DNA of 8,155 nt, from the NCBI GenBank assembly GCA_002725095.1, contig PBQQ01000082.1:1-8155 (forward strand), written 5' to 3'. The notes below the pieces were generated by a model. The model did not search any database, was not told the DNA's origin, and worked only from the letters and a program-made list of their open reading frames with translations. This document shows, one piece after another, positions 5,113 to 8,155 of the stretch. This DNA is from Gammaproteobacteria bacterium. Lineage in GTDB: Bacteria > Pseudomonadota > Gammaproteobacteria > Pseudomonadales > Azotimanducaceae. The stretch's first letter is position 1, and the number at the start of each line of letters is the position of its first letter. The position numbers and the translations under genes were made by a program.

Positions 5113-6384
5113 GTGGGTAAGGCTTTCGCTACGCGAGCAATCGCCGTCGCCTCGATCACGGCGTTGGGTATTGCAGGCTCGATCAGTCCGGCTTCAGCGG
5201 CAGACCCGGGGGTGACGAAGTCCAAGATCACCATCGGCATGACGACGCCCCTCACGGGACCGGCGGCACCCGGCTACAAAGACATCGCCCCTGCCGCCAA
5301 GGCCTACTTCAAGTACGTCAACGCCAACGGTGGGATCAACGGTCGCAAGGTCGACCTCAAGGTGTACGACGACGCCTACAACCCCGCCAAGACCAAGGTG
5401 GGCACGAACCAGCTCATCAACCGCGACAAGATCTTCGCGATGTACGCAGCCCTCGGCACCCCGACGCACTCCGCCGTGGTTCAAGACCTCAACCGACGCG
5501 GCATCCCCGACGTTTTCGTCAACACCGGTGGAGCGGCCTTCGACAACCCCCGCCGCTACCCGATGACATTCCCCTACTTCCCGTCCTACATCGTGGAAGC
5601 CAAAGCCATGGGGTACTACATCAACAAGACCTCTGCCCTGAAGAGCAAGCGTGCGTGCTTGATGTACCAGGACGGCGAATTCGGTGCGAACGCAAAGACA
5701 GGCTTCAAGGCAGCGGGCATCAACTTCGCTGAGGAGACCTCGTACTACTCCGGACAGCAGTTGGCAGGCTTCCAGTCCCAGGTGACCACGCTCGCCCGAG
5801 CGCAGTGTGAATTGGTGGTCTTCTTCGGCGTGACCTCCGCCACCGCCGTGCTGCTCGGTACCGCGGCCAAGGCCGGCTTCAAGCCAACCTGGATGGTTAC
5901 CTCCGTTGGGTCCGATCCGGACATCATCGGAGCGCTCGCCGGCTCGAAGGCACTTTTGAACGACGTTTACGTCCCTAGCTGGATCGAGCCGATCCAGAAC
6001 ACGAAGAATGCCTACGTCAAGCAGATGAAGGTCATAGCTGACCGCGCGAAGCTTCCGTGGAACTTCTACACGTACTACGGGATTAACACCGCGTATGTCC
6101 TTGCTCAGGCACTGGAGTCAGCGGGGCCAAATCTCACCCGAGAGGGCTTCGTCGAGGCGCTCGAGGAGAACGCCAGTTCGTTCCGCTCAGCGGCCGTGGT
6201 TCCGATGCGCTTTAGCAAGTCGTCCCATCAGGGCTTGACCGGCTTCTACATGGGCCAGTACGACGCGGCGGGCAACGTTGATCGCCTCACCAAGTACATC
6301 ATGGTGGCGACGAGCTCCAGTTCCGGCAAAGCTAAGAAGGCCGCCTACCGGCCCGCTGGCCCGACCAAGAAGCTGCTGCCGTAA
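5113..6384 (+). CDS. Secreted HAAT-type substrate-binding protein (LivK-like, Peripla_BP_6 type)
   Basis: Extracytoplasmic receptor of the importer, 423 residues. GTG 5113 is chosen because AAGGGGAGGA (5097-5106) sits 6 bases upstream and a Sec signal peptide follows directly: basic start with K3 and R8, hydrophobic core 9-24, and SPASA|A cleavage after Ala29. There is no lipobox Cys, unlike most Gram-positive ABC receptors, so it should be released or held by other contacts. The mature part opens with ITIGMTTPLTGPAAPG (39-54), then AAKAYFKYVNANGGINGRKV and YDDAYNPAKT, the standard first lobe of leucine/amide receptors. ALGTPTHSAV (113-122) lies at the expected ligand-contact loop. Cys182 and Cys232 are the only cysteines and could form a disulfide. 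The tail from 401 is Ser-rich and then basic (K406, K408, K409, R413, K419, K420). Binding pocket residues do not let me name the ligand; leucine-like amino acids, amides, urea or aromatic acids are all possible for this family. Confidence 0.9.
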   Translation: MGKAFATRAIAVASITALGIAGSISPASAADPGVTKSKITIGMTTPLTGPAAPGYKDIAPAAKAYFKYVNANGGINGRKVDLKVYDDAYNPAKTKVGTNQLINRDKIFAMYAALGTPTHSAVVQDLNRRGIPDVFVNTGGAAFDNPRRYPMTFPYFPSYIVEAKAMGYYINKTSALKSKRACLMYQDGEFGANAKTGFKAAGINFAEETSYYSGQQLAGFQSQVTTLARAQCELVVFFGVTSATAVLLGTAAKAGFKPTWMVTSVGSDPDIIGALAGSKALLNDVYVPSWIEPIQNTKNAYVKQMKVIADRAKLPWNFYTYYGINTAYVLAQALESAGPNLTREGFVEALEENASSFRSAAVVPMRFSKSSHQGLTGFYMGQYDAAGNVDRLTKYIMVATSSSSGKAKKAAYRPAGPTKKLLP

Positions 6385-6412
6385 TCGGCGCGTAGCGGAA
6401 GAAAGGATTGAC

Positions 6413-8116
6413 ATGAAAATCTCTTTGTCCCGCCGCGTCACCGCGGTGGTAGCGGCCCTCGGACTAGCGCTCGTCGCTGTCCCGGCTTCAGCGGCCAACG
6501 CCGATGACCAAGCATGTGGCCTCGGCGAGACCTGTGACGGTGTGCTGAGCGGACCGCTCGGCGACAGCACCTTCAAGATCAAAGTTCCGGAGAACTTCAA
6601 CGGAACTGTGCTGTTGTACTCCAAGGGGTACAGCGCTAGCGTGCCGATTCCAGCGGGTATCGCCGTTCCGCTGGGCTACGCTGACAGCCCGTACTACTCG
6701 CCCATGACCATCCCCGGTCTTGGCGCAGGTTACGCAGCGAACGGGTCAGCAACCGTTGTCCCACCTGGTGCATCCGAAGCCGAAAGCGTGCTCCTGAACC
6801 AGGGCTACGCGCTAGCCGGAACCGGGTTAGCGCGACAGGGCTGGGCCGTCGCTCAGGGAGTTGAGTCGGGTCAAAACCTCATCAAGTACATCAACGGCGG
6901 GGGTATCAAGGGCGTCAAGCAGATTATGGCGTGGGGCACCTCAATGGGAGCAGAAACGACCCAGACACTCATCCAAGACAACCCCGGGAAGATCGCCGGG
7001 TCTCTTCCGGCGTGCATGGCGTCTGTTGACTTCTTCGGCAACACTTACATGACTGCCCTGTACACATGGAAGACGCTTATCGATCCCACGCTCAAGGGTT
7101 ACAACTACGCTCCGGGACAAGCCGGGTATGCGCAGGCAATGGGTGACCTCCAAAAGGTTCTCACAACCCTCGGTGCTGTGGCATCTGGACAGGCCACGGT
7201 TTCCTCCGTCGGCTATCCGATCGCGCTTTCGAATCTGCTAGCAGGCCTGCTAGCAGGGTTGCCGACAGTGTCGCCAACGTATGACGGGGTGACCGTCAAC
7301 CCGGCGGTCGCAACTCTGGGAACAGCTGGAGCCAGTGCGGGTGGTTACTCACCGCTCAGTTCCGGGCAGTCCGCGGCAGCCGCCATGCTCGAAAACGTCG
7401 GTGGGATTATCGGCACCGGTATTACCCTTCAGCTCGACCTTGAGGGGCAGGCGCGAGCCATCGGATCCATCCCTGCCAGTGAGGGCGCCGCATATGTCGG
7501 AAACGTTGGTGTGAACTACAGCGAACTGCTGTCGGCTGAGCAGCGGGGTGAATTCGAAGACACCTTCGCCACGGCAGGACCGGGTGTTCTCGATGCGATG
7601 TTGGCTGCGCTGGCAGCTGGCGAACGAGTGGAGGCCAATCCGGTTGCCGCGAAGGTCGTTTTTGGCCTTCCCTCCGCGTCTGCGACGTACAACAACAAGC
7701 CGACAGTCGCCCTCGCCGGGACGTACGACCTTCGGGTTCCAGGCGTGACGGGTGACTTCTACGAAGGTATGGCTACCTCGAAGAAGGGCAAGAAGGCTGC
7801 GAAGAAGGGCATGTTGAAGGCCGCTGCCTACTACTCCGTGCCACCGGCAGATGGGTGGACGACCTTCGAGCCCGGGGCGAAGTCTCCGAGTGCAGCGCTC
7901 TCTGCTTTGAAGCTCGGAGGGTCGGGTGTCGGAAGTTGTCCGTTCACGACAGACCAAATGGTCGCCGCTGTGAAGGTGCTGGCGGCACTTGCGAAGGCAG
8001 ATTCCGCCAAGGAAGTGACCGCGGCCAAGCGCCTCGGCTACAAGGTGCCAGGGATCAATCGGGACCGGCAGTACCGGCCGCTACCTCCGAAGGATGTGGC
8101 CGCTACCGTCAAATAG
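6413..8116 (+). CDS. Secreted alpha/beta-hydrolase-like protein lacking histidine (possible pseudoenzyme)
   Basis: 567 residues from ATG 6413, with GAAAGGA (6401-6407) 5 bases upstream. The open frame extends back to 6278, but that part overlaps the binding-protein gene and lacks a signal peptide. A Sec signal peptide (R7, R8, hydrophobic core 9-23, VPASA|A cleavage near residue 27) predicts secretion. The mature part begins with a likely disulfide loop CGLGETC (35-41), then NGTVLLYSKGY (63-73), GYALAGTGLARQGWAV (131-146) and the nucleophile elbow GTSMG with Ser177 (175-179), followed by SLPAC. Asp439 in AGTYDLRVP is the likely acid residue. VGSCPFT (506-512) aligns with the GHCxFT end motif I recall in this family, with Ser508 where the catalytic His should be. 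No His occurs anywhere in the protein. A Lys-rich patch lies at 457-469. It follows the receptor gene by 28 bp, so it is probably co-transcribed. Hydrolytic activity is doubtful; a ligand-binding or scaffold role is possible. Confidence 0.75.
   Translation: MKISLSRRVTAVVAALGLALVAVPASAANADDQACGLGETCDGVLSGPLGDSTFKIKVPENFNGTVLLYSKGYSASVPIPAGIAVPLGYADSPYYSPMTIPGLGAGYAANGSATVVPPGASEAESVLLNQGYALAGTGLARQGWAVAQGVESGQNLIKYINGGGIKGVKQIMAWGTSMGAETTQTLIQDNPGKIAGSLPACMASVDFFGNTYMTALYTWKTLIDPTLKGYNYAPGQAGYAQAMGDLQKVLTTLGAVASGQATVSSVGYPIALSNLLAGLLAGLPTVSPTYDGVTVNPAVATLGTAGASAGGYSPLSSGQSAAAAMLENVGGIIGTGITLQLDLEGQARAIGSIPASEGAAYVGNVGVNYSELLSAEQRGEFEDTFATAGPGVLDAMLAALAAGERVEANPVAAKVVFGLPSASATYNNKPTVALAGTYDLRVPGVTGDFYEGMATSKKGKKAAKKGMLKAAAYYSVPPADGWTTFEPGAKSPSAALSALKLGGSGVGSCPFTTDQMVAAVKVLAALAKADSAKEVTAAKRLGYKVPGINRDRQYRPLPPKDVAATVK
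7235..7256 (+). repeat. 22-bp perfect palindrome made of a doubled CTGCTAGCAG
   Basis: Two copies of the self-complementary CTGCTAGCAG, joined by GC, form a perfect 22-bp palindrome inside the hydrolase-like gene. It encodes LLAGLLAG. It could form a cruciform or be a protein site, or may simply reflect a short in-frame duplication. Confidence 0.9.
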
Positions 8117-8155
8117 CGATGGCAGCTGCGGCGGGGGGTGGTCCGGAAGGGTCAC
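8117..8155. other. Window end, non-coding
   Basis: 39 bases follow the last stop codon. They are G-rich, and no gene start with a ribosome site, hairpin terminator or other signal is visible. Confidence 0.6.

Noticed and set aside
6278..6412. Upstream extension of the hydrolase-like frame
   Set aside because: It lies mostly inside the receptor gene, would hide the signal peptide behind an Arg/Pro-rich segment, and the ATG at 6413 has a good ribosome site.

Overview
The window looks like part of the chromosome of a high-GC Gram-positive bacterium (Actinomycetota). The signs are a glucosyl-3-phosphoglycerate synthase of actinobacterial type, frequent GTG starts behind strong GGAGG ribosome sites, and GC-rich coding DNA. 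Genus cannot be told from the sequence. All genes are on the + strand and I saw no tRNA, rRNA, CRISPR array, integrase or insertion sequence.

Layout. 1-768 is the 3' part of gpgS (glucosylglycerate or methylglucose-polysaccharide biosynthesis). After an 83-bp gap with a small hairpin comes a tight four-gene block, 852-4888, in the order livG-livF-livH-livM: two ATPases and two permeases of a branched-chain/hydrophobic amino-acid type (HAAT) ABC importer. A 224-bp intergenic region (4889-5112) holds a GC-rich foldback block, a candidate promoter, a 9-bp inverted repeat and a pair of direct repeats. It precedes a second unit: a secreted substrate-binding protein (5113-6384) and, 28 bp later, a secreted alpha/beta-hydrolase-like protein (6413-8116).

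How they would work together. The binding protein captures a small solute outside the membrane and delivers it to LivH/LivM, with LivG/LivF driving import. The co-transcribed hydrolase-like protein may release or bind the solute's precursor. The substrate is unknown; 'Liv' here names the family, not a proven leucine specificity.

What is unusual. LivM carries an in-frame insert of about 170 residues (172-340) that is about 44% Asp/Glu with no Lys, Arg or His. It is built from acidic hexapeptide repeats, including an exact 85-bp duplication, and is predicted to face outward. LivG has an EDDH x3 tail encoded by 12-bp tandem repeats and a Pro in place of the ABC-signature Gly. The binding protein lacks a lipobox and ends in a Lys/Arg-rich tail. 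The hydrolase-like protein keeps the GTSMG nucleophile elbow but contains no histidine at all, with Ser where relatives are expected to have the catalytic His. One testable model is that the polyanionic LivM loop holds the unanchored basic secreted partner(s), or Ca2+, at the membrane surface.
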